This document shows positions 50,839 to 58,601 of a stretch of DNA of 64,000 nucleotides, piece by piece (positions within the stretch are counted from its first letter, which is position 1; each line of letters opens with the position of its first letter). The DNA comes from Sphingopyxis sp. LC363. Its GTDB lineage: Bacteria; Pseudomonadota; Alphaproteobacteria; Sphingomonadales; Sphingomonadaceae. Made by a program: the position numbers and the translations under genes. The stretch is taken from the NCBI RefSeq assembly GCF_000756385.1, contig NZ_JNFC01000045.1:146813-210812 (forward strand). The letters run 5' to 3'. The notes beneath the pieces were generated by a model that searched no databases, was not told where the DNA came from, and saw nothing but the letters and a program-made list of their open reading frames with translations.

Positions 50839-51857
50839 GCGCGGCTGCGCGCGCCTTCGCGCTTCGCGACGCCGGTCTACCGGGCAGTTATGTTCTGCCG
50901 ATCGCCGCCGAGACGTCGCAGGCGCGCGCTCTTGCCGGCTATCTCGCCCGCATGTCACGCACGATCGATGAGGTCATCGTCGTCGACGGCTCGCCGCCGC
51001 AGGTCTTTGCCGATCATGCCCGCGCATGGGGCGATTTCGTCCGCCACATCCCGCCCGCCGCGCGAACGCCGAACGGAAAGGTCGGCGGCGTGATGACGGG
51101 CGTCGATGAAGCGGCCCACGAACGGGTCATCATTGCCGACGACGATGTCCGCTACCGCCGCGCTGAGCTGAAGCAGATGCTCGACCTCCTCGACGATCAT
51201 GCCGTCGTGCGCCCGCAAAACTACTTCCATCCCCTGCCCTGGCACGCGCAGTGGGACACAGCGCGCAGCCTGCTCAGCCGCGTCGCCGGGGGGGACTGGC
51301 CGGGCACGCTCGGCGTCCGGCGCTCGGTCCTGCGAAGCGCGGGCGGCTATTCGGGCGATGTGCTTTTCGAAAATCTCGAACTGGTGCGCACTGTGAGGGC
51401 CGCGGAGGGTCAAGAGGCGGTGCCGCTCGGCCTGTTCATCACGCGCCGTCCGCCAGACGCCCGCCATTTTCTTTCGCAGCGCGTTCGTCAGGCCTATGAC
51501 GAATGGGCGCGCGCCCGGCGCTTCGCAGCGCAGCTCGCCATCGCGCCCGCGCTGGTCATCTGCGGCATTCCGCTGGCATTCGCGCTGGCCGCTGCGGCGA
51601 TCGTGGCCGCTGAAATTGGTCGGCGAAGGAGTGGCGGCCGAAAATATTTCGCCCCCGCCGCTTCGCTCTGGGCGCCGCTCTGGGTTGCGGAGCGCGCCGT
51701 CACGGCGTGGATCGCGATCGGGCAGCGGCTCCTGCGGGGCGGAGTGCGCTACCGGAATGGCCGCCTGTGGAGCGCAGCGACGTCCGAACGAGCGCTGCGA
51801 AAGAAGGTCGCGGCGATCATGGCGGCCGGGTCTGCTGCGAAAGCCGCTGGAATATGA
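50835..51857 (+). CDS. Glycosyltransferase family 2 protein
   Basis: GT-A-like transferase of 340 residues. TIDEVIVVDGSPPQVFADH gives the nucleotide region, and RVIIADDDVRYRRAEL the DxD-type metal motif. Acceptor-side WPGTLGVRRSVLRSAGGYSGDVLFEN follows. One or two hydrophobic helices (about 236-262, LAIAPALVICGIPLAFALAAAA) place it at the membrane. It is coupled by ATGA to the DUF1989 gene, an odd partner for the heme-hydroxylase-like pair. Sugar and acceptor unknown. Confidence 0.82.
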   Translation: MSAAARAFALRDAGLPGSYVLPIAAETSQARALAGYLARMSRTIDEVIVVDGSPPQVFADHARAWGDFVRHIPPAARTPNGKVGGVMTGVDEAAHERVIIADDDVRYRRAELKQMLDLLDDHAVVRPQNYFHPLPWHAQWDTARSLLSRVAGGDWPGTLGVRRSVLRSAGGYSGDVLFENLELVRTVRAAEGQEAVPLGLFITRRPPDARHFLSQRVRQAYDEWARARRFAAQLAIAPALVICGIPLAFALAAAAIVAAEIGRRRSGGRKYFAPAASLWAPLWVAERAVTAWIAIGQRLLRGGVRYRNGRLWSAATSERALRKKVAAIMAAGSAAKAAGI

Positions 51858-51960
51858 TCTGGGATTAGCGCGGCCGAAAAAGTCGGCCGCCCCCGTCGGT
51901 CCACCGCAACTCTCGCGCGAGCGCGTGCGTCCTTTGGCTGTAACGCGCGAAGGACACATC

Positions 51961-52029
51961 ATGAGAAGCCATCGATCGGGCAGCGAAGCCTTAAGCAACC
52001 CCTCCGGCCTGCGAGCCGGGATTCTGTGA
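51961..52029 (+). CDS. Possible 22-residue leader peptide
   Basis: A tiny frame MRSHRSGSEALSNPSGLRAGIL starts at an ATG after GAAGGACACATC and stops at TGA overlapping the Crp/Fnr start (TGATG). A ribosome site and the coupled stop suggest it may be translated and may control the regulator downstream. No homologue is known to me; it could be chance. Confidence 0.3.
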   Translation: MRSHRSGSEALSNPSGLRAGIL

Positions 52030-52796
52030 TGCCGCCCGAACTTGCCCCCCGCGCCCTCGACCTCCTGCTGAGGAAGCTTTTAAGCCACAGCCTTCTGTCG
52101 ACCGACGATCAGAATGCGATCGCCGCGCTTCCCTTCACGCTGCGCCGTTTTGACGCGGGCGGCTTCATCATTCGCGAAGGCGAGCGATGCGACATTTGCC
52201 CGATCCTCCTGTCGGGTTTCGCCTATCGGCACAAGATGACCGGCGACGGCGGCCGGCAGATCGTCGCGCTCAAGCTTCCGGGCGACCCGCTAGATTTCCA
52301 GTCGCTTTTTCTCACCCAGGCCGACCACACGGTTCAGGCGCTCAACCCGGTCGAACTGGCGGTCGTTCCCAACCGGGAGATCGAGCGGTTGATCGTGGCG
52401 CGTCCGTCGCTCTCGCGGGCGATCGTCACCGACATATTGGTCGAAGCGTCGATCGGCCGCGAATGGTTGCTCAACATCGGACGGCGCAACGCGCTCGCCC
52501 GGCTCGCCCACCTCATCTGCGAAATCCATTACCGCCTTGCGATCAGCGCCACGAATCTGGTCGAAAGCGACCTTCCGGTCACGCAGGAACAACTCGCCGA
52601 CCTGCTCGGCCTCACCCCCGTGCATATCAACCGAACGCTGAAGGAACTGGAGCGCGCGGGGGCCGTCGCACGGTCGGGGCGGCGCATTCGCATCGGCAAT
52701 CTCGACCGTCTTCGCGATCTCGCCGACTTCAGCGACCTCTATCTTCACTCTCAGGATGCCGTAATGCACGATCGCGGCGCAAGGACAGGCGCCTAG
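52029..52796 (+). CDS. Crp/Fnr-family transcriptional regulator
   Basis: Regulator of 255 residues: cyclic-nucleotide-type sensor domain (about 15-130, with RRFDAGGFIIREGERCD and GGRQIVALKLPGDPLDFQSLF read as two blocks), dimer helix, and a helix-turn-helix with LPVTQEQLADLLGLTPVHINRTLKELERAG. Isolated cysteines (CDIC, C-x2-C at about 55) do not form the FNR cluster. Effector unknown. GTG at 52026 is an alternative start. A PAS-HWE kinase and a receiver follow on the same strand, so it may be part of the same signal unit. Confidence 0.9.
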   Translation: MPPELAPRALDLLLRKLLSHSLLSTDDQNAIAALPFTLRRFDAGGFIIREGERCDICPILLSGFAYRHKMTGDGGRQIVALKLPGDPLDFQSLFLTQADHTVQALNPVELAVVPNREIERLIVARPSLSRAIVTDILVEASIGREWLLNIGRRNALARLAHLICEIHYRLAISATNLVESDLPVTQEQLADLLGLTPVHINRTLKELERAGAVARSGRRIRIGNLDRLRDLADFSDLYLHSQDAVMHDRGARTGA

Positions 52797-52861
52797 CCGC
52801 GACCGACAAAGCCCGCTCCCATGGTGTTCGCGATATTATTCTGGAAACGGGTTATGCGATC

Positions 52862-53908
52862 ATGACCGAACATGCTTTCGATCGCGACATGGCTTGCAAA
52901 TCGGCCGCCGCCGCGAAGGCGCTGGTCGACGGGATCGCGCGGGCCGTGTGGGAGACCGATGCGCGCGGCATCGTCGTTTCCGACAGCCCCGCCTGGCGCC
53001 GCCACACCGGTCAATCGCTGGCGGAATTTCTGGAGCATGGGTGGGTCGGGGCGATCCATCCCGACCAGCGCCGCGATGTCCGGCGCCAGTGGCGCGCCGC
53101 CGTAGCGCGCGGATCCAGCATCGACATCGAAGCGCGTCTCCAGGTCGACGGAGGCGAATATCGTTGGAGCCGTCTGTACGCCGTGCCGCTCCGCGCCGCG
53201 GATGGAAGCATCCGCAACTGGACCGGCATGAGCATGGACATCGAGGTGCGCAAGAAGGCCGAGCAAGCGCTACGCGAAAGCGAGGCGCAGTTGCGGACGC
53301 TCGTGGGCGAACTGAAGCACCGCGCGCGCAATATATTGACGGTGGTACGGTCGGTCTTCTCCCGAACCGTCGAAGGCGAGCGCCCGATCGAGGAAATCGC
53401 CGAACATTTCCGCGGACGGCTCGACTCGCTGGCGCGCGCGCAGGTGATCCTGACGCAGCATTCCGCGGGGTCGATCGACCTGCAGAATCTGATCCGCGAC
53501 GAATTGCTCAGCGCCGGTGTGCAGGACGGCCCGCTGCTTTCGATCGAGGGCCCCGATGTGGGGCTCACCCCGGTCCAGGCGGAATTGCTCGCGCTCGCCT
53601 TTCACGAGCTCACGACGAATTCCCTCAAATTTGGGGCGCTTCGCGTTCAGGGCGGCCATTTGAACATAAGCTGGACCACCAACATAGGTTATAGCGGCGA
53701 TCGCCTGCTCGACCTTACATGGACCGAACGGGGCGTTCCCGCCGTTCCCGTTCGGCCCGCCTATCGCGGGTTCGGAATGGAATTGATCATGGATGCGCTG
53801 CCCTATCGACTAGGGGCAGAGACCCAGGTCGAATTTCTGGGCGGCGGGATGCGCTGTTCTGTTTCCTTACCGCTACGGGAGCAGGACGGAGCGGCGTCAG
53901 CGGGATGA
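52862..53908 (+). CDS. PAS-HWE histidine kinase
   Basis: Soluble kinase of 348 residues without membrane helices. PAS domain about 17-130 with IARAVWETDARGIVVSDSP and RNWTGMSMDIEVRKKAEQALRES. The HWE/HisKA_2 dimer domain has the phosphoacceptor His153 in GELKHRARNILTVVRSV, and the ATP-binding domain has FHELTTNSLKFGAL and GGGMRCSVSLPL. In sphingomonads such kinases phosphorylate PhyR of the general stress response or lone receivers. The next gene, 10 bp downstream, is just such a receiver. Confidence 0.92.
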   Translation: MTEHAFDRDMACKSAAAAKALVDGIARAVWETDARGIVVSDSPAWRRHTGQSLAEFLEHGWVGAIHPDQRRDVRRQWRAAVARGSSIDIEARLQVDGGEYRWSRLYAVPLRAADGSIRNWTGMSMDIEVRKKAEQALRESEAQLRTLVGELKHRARNILTVVRSVFSRTVEGERPIEEIAEHFRGRLDSLARAQVILTQHSAGSIDLQNLIRDELLSAGVQDGPLLSIEGPDVGLTPVQAELLALAFHELTTNSLKFGALRVQGGHLNISWTTNIGYSGDRLLDLTWTERGVPAVPVRPAYRGFGMELIMDALPYRLGAETQVEFLGGGMRCSVSLPLREQDGAASAG

Positions 53909-53918
53909 AAGTCGTTCA

Positions 53919-54284
53919 ATGGGGCGCTCGCTAGTCGGACAATATATTCTGATCGTCGAGGACGAATATTTCATCGCGGCCGATCTCGCCCGCGCGCTCG
54001 AAGCCGAGGGTGCGACGATATTGGGTCCGTTCTGCGATCTGGTCCTGGCGATGAAAGCCGCGCGCGAAAACCACATCGACCTCGCCCTGCTCGACGTCAA
54101 TCTCAACGGCGAACACTGCTATTCCGTTGCCGAGCTGCTCGAGGATCGGGCCGTGCCCTTCCTCTTCCTCACCGGCTACGATCGCGCCACGCTGCCCGAA
54201 CGCTTTCGTTCGGTACCTCGGCTGACGAAACCGTTCAGCACCGGCGCCGTTCTGCGGGAAATCGGGCAGCTCGTCGTAGACTAG
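53919..54284 (+). CDS. Single-domain response regulator
   Basis: Receiver-only protein of 121 residues: acidic pair E14-D15, phosphoacceptor Asp59 in LALLDVNLNGEHCYSV, Thr in FLFLTGYDRATL, Lys104 in RLTKPFSTG. The segment LTKPF lacks the F-A-T-G-x-G motif of SdrG-type receivers. Partner of the PAS-HWE kinase 10 bp upstream; it has no output domain, so it probably acts as a phosphate shuttle or sink. Confidence 0.92.
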   Translation: MGRSLVGQYILIVEDEYFIAADLARALEAEGATILGPFCDLVLAMKAARENHIDLALLDVNLNGEHCYSVAELLEDRAVPFLFLTGYDRATLPERFRSVPRLTKPFSTGAVLREIGQLVVD

Positions 54285-54370
54285 CTTCGATTGAATAATA
54301 AGCGCGAGCGCCGATTTCGCAACCTAGGTTAACCCTGGATGAATTTTGAGCTGCTGGACACGCGCGGCGG

Positions 54371-54395
54371 GCAACTCGCGCCATCGGTCCGCGTT
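54371..54395 (+). promoter_or_regulatory. Weak EcfG-type promoter candidate for the GT4 fusion gene
   Basis: GCAAC (54371-54375), 16 bases, CGTT (54392-54395). One mismatch in the -35 element, exact -10, and about 95 bases to the ATG at 54490. Confidence 0.35.
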
Positions 54396-54489
54396 GGCAA
54401 GACTAAGTGAAGATCAGATTTTCGGCTCCAACCGGCCGCGCGGGCACCCGTGCGAGCAAGCGGACGTGCACGTAACTAAAGGATCGACG

Positions 54490-56811
54490 ATGAAGCACGA
54501 CAGCGAAGACCGGTTTTTCTTCCAGCTTTCCGAAGAAGATATCCCTCCCCCTCCCGCCGAAACCCAGACGCCCCCTCAGGCGCGGCGTCTGGCGCTGATC
54601 GGCTGCTTCCGCCCTCGCCAATGCGGCATCGCGACGTTCACCGCCGACAGCTTCGATCATCTTCGCACCGCTACGCCCGGCCTTGCCATCGACATTTATG
54701 CGATGCGCGGCCGCGCCGGCGACGCCGACGACCCCGATGTGCGGCTGGCGATCGACGAGCAGGACGCCGCCAACTATCGCGCCGCCGCCGAGGCCATCAA
54801 CGGAAGCGGAGCGGACGCGGTCTGGTTGCAGCACGAGTTCGGCATTTTCGGCGGCCCGGCCGGCGACATGATCCTCGAGCTCGTCGAACGGATCGCGGCG
54901 CCGCTGATCGTCACGCTTCACACGGTGCTGGAAGAACCCGGCGCCGACCAGCGGGCCGTGATGGCGCGGCTAGTCGCTCGCGCGTCGAAGCTGGTCGTGA
55001 TGAGCGAATTCGGGCGCGGAGCGCTGATGGACATTTATGGCGCAGAGGCCGCCCAGATCGAAGTCATCGAGCATGGCACGCCCGATCGTCCGTTCGTCCC
55101 GCGGTCGCCGCTACGCGATACGCTGAAGATCGGCGACCGGCCGATATTGTCGACGTTCGGGCTGATCGGGCCAGGCAAGGGACTGGAAACCGCCATCCGC
55201 GCGCTGCCCGCGATCGTCGCCCAATATCCCGACATCCTCTACCGCATCGTCGGCGCGACGCATCCCAATCTGATCGCCGCCGAGGGCGAAGCGTATCGCG
55301 ACAGCCTGAAAGCGCTGGCCGAGGAGCTTGGCGTTACCGGAAATATCGCGTGGGACAACCGTTTCCTCGGCAGCGGCGACCTGCTCGACCAGATCGAGCT
55401 TTGCGACATCTACCTCGCGCCCTATCCCAATCTTCAGCAGATCACCTCGGGCACGCTGGCTTATGCGGTTGCGCTCGGCCGCGCGGTCGTTTCGACGCCG
55501 TTCGTCCACGCCCGCGAACTTCTCCAGAGCGATGTCGGCATCCTCCTGCCCGGCTGCGACAGCAACGCGATCGCCGAAGCGGTGCTGCTGCTTCTCGCCG
55601 TCCCCGAGGAACGACGTGCGCTGCAACAGCGGGCCTATGCGCGGGGCCGGCAGACCACTTGGAGCGTCGTCGCCGACCGCTTCGCCGCGCTCATTTCAGA
55701 GACGATCGCTCGGACTTCGGCTGTCCCAGCGACGCGCCGCGGACCGGCGCTCGCCGGACTGTGGGCGATGTGCGACGACGTCGGCATCCTCCAGCACGGC
55801 ATCGAGATCGTGCCCGACCGCAATCACGGCTATTGCATCGACGATAATGCCCGCGCGCTGATGTTCGTGCACGGTCTGCGCGCCGGCGGCGGCGAAGCCG
55901 AGCAGCGGATGCTGACCTTTGCGAGCTTCGTTCAGCATGCGTGGAACCCCGAGCACGGCTGCTTTCGCAATTTCATGGGTTATGACCGCCGCTGGCTCGA
56001 AGAGGCGGGCTCAGAGGACAGCAACGGGCGCACGCTGTGGGCGCTCGGGCACAGCGCGGCCAAGGCGCACGACGCCAATTTCCGCCGCTGGGCCGCCGGA
56101 TGGTTCGAGCGCGCCGCCCCGATGGCGCAGAAATTCAAGAGCCCGCGCGCCATCGCCTTCGCACTGCTGGGCGCCGATCATCTGCTCGAAAGCGATCCCG
56201 GGAACGCCGCGGCGCGCGCGATCGTCGAGCGCGGCGCTGCTTTCCTTTCCGCACTCTGGAAAAGTGCCCGCCGCGCCGACTGGGACTGGTTCGAGACCGG
56301 GCTCGCCTATGACAATGCCCGGCTGGCCGAAGCATTGATCCGCGCCGGCCGCCGCCTCCCCTCGCTTCCGCACGAAGAGGCGGGGCTCGCCGCGCTCGAC
56401 TGGCTGTGCGCCAAGCAGACCGCGGCCGCCGGGCATTTCCGGCCGATGGGATCGGAAGGTTTCGGGCGCCAGGGCGAATATCTGCCTTTCGATCAGCAAC
56501 CGATCGAGGCGTGGGCGACGATCGCCGCATGCGCGACGGCCTTTGCCTTCAGCGGTCTGTCCGTCTGGCGCGCGCGCGCCGAGATCGCGTGGCGCTGGTT
56601 TCTCGGCGACAATGATCGCGGCCTCGCGCTCGGCGATGTCCGGAGCGGACGCTGCCTCGACGGCCTTACGCCGCGCGGCGTCAACCTCAACTGCGGCGCC
56701 GAGTCGATCCTTGCCTTTCATCTGGCCCATCAGGCGATGACCGAAACCTTTTGGGTCGCCGGCACGGCACCGCTTCTTCGAACAGCGAAAGCTCCGGCCC
56801 TTGCCGTTTGA
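54490..56811 (+). CDS. Glycosyltransferase family 4 fused to alpha/alpha-barrel domain
   Basis: Large soluble protein of 773 residues in two parts. Residues about 30-400 are a GT4-type glycosyltransferase: IGCFRPRQCGIATFTADSFDHL, VWLQHEFGIFGGPAGD, FGLIGPGKGLETAIRALP and the donor-site VHARELLQSDVGILLPG. After about 420 a second domain, starting GLWAMCDDVGILQHGIEIVPDR and YCIDDNARALMFVHGL, looks like an (alpha/alpha)6 barrel of glycosidase or epimerase type. A single chain joining a transferase and a glycan-processing-like module suggests glycan synthesis and trimming. The two GH130 genes 12-17 kb away are natural partners. Confidence 0.82.
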   Translation: MKHDSEDRFFFQLSEEDIPPPPAETQTPPQARRLALIGCFRPRQCGIATFTADSFDHLRTATPGLAIDIYAMRGRAGDADDPDVRLAIDEQDAANYRAAAEAINGSGADAVWLQHEFGIFGGPAGDMILELVERIAAPLIVTLHTVLEEPGADQRAVMARLVARASKLVVMSEFGRGALMDIYGAEAAQIEVIEHGTPDRPFVPRSPLRDTLKIGDRPILSTFGLIGPGKGLETAIRALPAIVAQYPDILYRIVGATHPNLIAAEGEAYRDSLKALAEELGVTGNIAWDNRFLGSGDLLDQIELCDIYLAPYPNLQQITSGTLAYAVALGRAVVSTPFVHARELLQSDVGILLPGCDSNAIAEAVLLLLAVPEERRALQQRAYARGRQTTWSVVADRFAALISETIARTSAVPATRRGPALAGLWAMCDDVGILQHGIEIVPDRNHGYCIDDNARALMFVHGLRAGGGEAEQRMLTFASFVQHAWNPEHGCFRNFMGYDRRWLEEAGSEDSNGRTLWALGHSAAKAHDANFRRWAAGWFERAAPMAQKFKSPRAIAFALLGADHLLESDPGNAAARAIVERGAAFLSALWKSARRADWDWFETGLAYDNARLAEALIRAGRRLPSLPHEEAGLAALDWLCAKQTAAAGHFRPMGSEGFGRQGEYLPFDQQPIEAWATIAACATAFAFSGLSVWRARAEIAWRWFLGDNDRGLALGDVRSGRCLDGLTPRGVNLNCGAESILAFHLAHQAMTETFWVAGTAPLLRTAKAPALAV

Positions 56812-56868
56812 GGCAAACATCACGGCCCGGGACGCCATGCGGACCCGCTTCGCGCGGAGGAGAGGCCC

Positions 56869-57069
56869 ATGCCTTTTTTCGAGCTGCTGAACGGGCTGGC
56901 GCCGCCCGCCGAGCGCATGCGGTGGGAAGCCAGCCTCGTCCGCCATGCGCGCGATTATGCGCGAAACGACGATCTCGTCCGCGAGGGCGCCGTTCCGGAA
57001 AAGCTGCATGTCGTGCTGGCCGGCTGGGCGCAACGCTACAAGCAGCTTGAAGACGGGCGGCGGGAAATA
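56869..57069 (+). pseudogene. Truncated Crp/Fnr-family regulator
   Basis: The first 67 codons encode FFELLNGLAPPAERMRWEA, a run through VREGAVPEKLHVVLAGWAQRYK and QLEDGRREI, which is the N-terminal part of a Crp/Fnr sensor domain like that of 52029-52796. After DGRREI the family continuation (an LPGD block and a helix-turn-helix) is missing; unrelated codons run to a stop at 57157. A healthy ribosome site GGAGGAGAGGCCC stands before the ATG. It looks like a gene cut by deletion. Confidence 0.7.
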
Positions 57070-57279
57070 TCGGCAAGGAAAGACGCGACATGGGACATCT
57101 CCATCATGGACTGTCCCCAGCTGACGCCAGACAGGTCCGGATGTTCCACCGGAGTTTGATGGAATGGCCTGAAAATTGACGCAGGATAGGAAATCGGCGC
57201 CCCGGCAAAGGATACCGAGGCCACGACGGGAATGATTATGCAGCAAAGACCCGGCCCGCGCGTTGCTCTGCATGATCCC
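57070..57279. other. Non-coding scar after the truncated regulator
   Basis: No gene supported here. It holds, on the minus strand, GGAAC (57147-57143), 16 bases, CGTC (57126-57123), the same motif as real stress promoters in the window, now pointing into the broken regulator. It may be the remains of an intergenic region whose gene was lost. Confidence 0.45.
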
Positions 57280-58044
57280 ATGACCAAGAATGTGTCCCTC
57301 TCCCGCGTCCATATCGGCTGTTCCGGCTGGAACTATCGCGACTGGCGCGGCGCCTTCTATCCCGAAGACCTGCCGGCGAAACGTTGGTTCGCCTTTTATG
57401 CCGAACAATTCGACACGGTCGAGATCAACAACAGCTTCTATCGCCTGCCCAAGCCCGAAACCTTCGACGCGTGGCGCGAGCAGGCGCGCGCCGGTTTCTG
57501 CTATGCTGTCAAGGCCAACCGCTTCATCACGCAGGCGAAGAAGCTCAAGGATTGTGAAGAGCCGCTCGCGCGCATGATCGCGCCGACCCGCCACCTGCGA
57601 CCGGTGCTCGGGCCGATCCTCTATCAATTGCCTCCATCTCTGCACCTGAACCTCGACCGGCTCGAAGCCTTTCTGAAGCTGTTGCCCGATGACCTGTCGC
57701 ACGTCTTCGAATTTCGCGACACCAGCTGGTATATCGACGCGACGCTCGACATGCTCGACCGTTTCGGCGCCGGCTTCGTCACGCATGATTTCCCCAAAAA
57801 AGCTTCGCCCCGCTGGGTTTCGGGCGGCATCGTCTATATCCGTTTCCACGGCGGCACCGGCAAATATGTCGGCCGCTATTCCGAAAAGCGGCTGCAGGAC
57901 TGGGCCGGCTGGATCGCGGAGCAAGCCCGCGCAGGACGGTCGGTCTGGGCCTATTTCAACAACGATACCGAAGCGGCCGCGACCGACGACGCACTGACGT
58001 TGAAGGCGATGATCCGCCAGATTTTGCCGGAGGCCGCGCATTGA
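57280..58044 (+). CDS. DUF72 domain-containing protein
   Basis: TIM-barrel-like protein of about 254 residues. VHIGCSGWNYRDWRGAFYP, FDTVEINNSFYRLP, FCYAVKANRFITQAKKL and YIRFHGGTGKYVGRYSEKRL are the DUF72/YecE hallmarks; DNTE in YFNNDTEAAA ends it. Function unproven; a phosphate- or metal-binding fold with some UV-endonuclease-like similarity has been noted in the family. The ATG at 57280 is preferred over one at 57232. Its stop overlaps the alkB start (TTGA), so it lies in an operon with DNA-repair genes. Confidence 0.85.
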   Translation: MTKNVSLSRVHIGCSGWNYRDWRGAFYPEDLPAKRWFAFYAEQFDTVEINNSFYRLPKPETFDAWREQARAGFCYAVKANRFITQAKKLKDCEEPLARMIAPTRHLRPVLGPILYQLPPSLHLNLDRLEAFLKLLPDDLSHVFEFRDTSWYIDATLDMLDRFGAGFVTHDFPKKASPRWVSGGIVYIRFHGGTGKYVGRYSEKRLQDWAGWIAEQARAGRSVWAYFNNDTEAAATDDALTLKAMIRQILPEAAH

Positions 58045-58601
58045 CCGGGCAGCGGAGCCTTTTTGGCCCCTGGCTTCCGCCAGGGCTCGCCTATGCCGAG
58101 GACGCGATCGGGTTTGGGGAAGAAGAACGCCTAATCCACCATATCGGCCAAACCGACCTCGCGCCCTTCCGCTTCCAGCAGTGGACGGGCAAGCGCCGGA
58201 CGCGCTCCTTCGGCTGGACCTATGATTTCACCACCGGCCGCTTCGCCCCGGCCGATCCCATCCCCGCGTGGCTGACCGGGTGCCGCGAGCGGGCCGCACA
58301 GTTCGCCGGCATCGCGGGCGAACAGCTCGTCCAGGCGCTCCTCATCGCCTATGCGCCGGGCGCCGGGATCGGCTGGCACCGCGACCGTCCGGTCTTCGAC
58401 CATGTGATCGGCCTGTCGCTCGGCGCACCCGCAACGCTGCGCCTGCGCCGCCGCGCCGGCCCCAAGTTCGAGCGCGCGGCGCTCCCACTCGCGCCGCGTT
58501 CGATCTATCATCTTACGGGCGAAGTCCGGCACGAATGGGAGCATAGCATCGCGCCGATGGAAACCGCGCGCTGGTCGATCACCTTCCGGAGCCTGCGGTG
58601 A
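58041..58601 (+). CDS. alkB: Alpha-ketoglutarate-dependent dioxygenase AlkB
   Basis: Fe(II)/2-oxoglutarate enzyme of 186 residues that oxidatively removes alkyl groups from DNA or RNA bases. Iron ligands are His113 and Asp115 in GWHRDRP and His168 in EWEHSIAP; RWSITFR binds 2-oxoglutarate. TRSFGWTYDF and LIAYAPGAGIGWH are typical. TTG start, overlapping the DUF72 stop; its own stop overlaps the exonuclease gene start (GTGA). An ada gene is not near. Confidence 0.93.
   Translation: MTGQRSLFGPWLPPGLAYAEDAIGFGEEERLIHHIGQTDLAPFRFQQWTGKRRTRSFGWTYDFTTGRFAPADPIPAWLTGCRERAAQFAGIAGEQLVQALLIAYAPGAGIGWHRDRPVFDHVIGLSLGAPATLRLRRRAGPKFERAALPLAPRSIYHLTGEVRHEWEHSIAPMETARWSITFRSLR

Noticed and set aside
57070..57279. 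Possible insertion-sequence remnant behind the truncated regulator
   Set aside because: No terminal inverted repeats, target duplication or transposase fragment could be recognised, so a plain deletion is the simpler reading.
56011..58041. A 676-codon minus-strand frame opposite the GT4 fusion, regulator fragment and DUF72 genes
   Set aside because: It covers three unrelated plus-strand genes; composition is that of a shadow frame.
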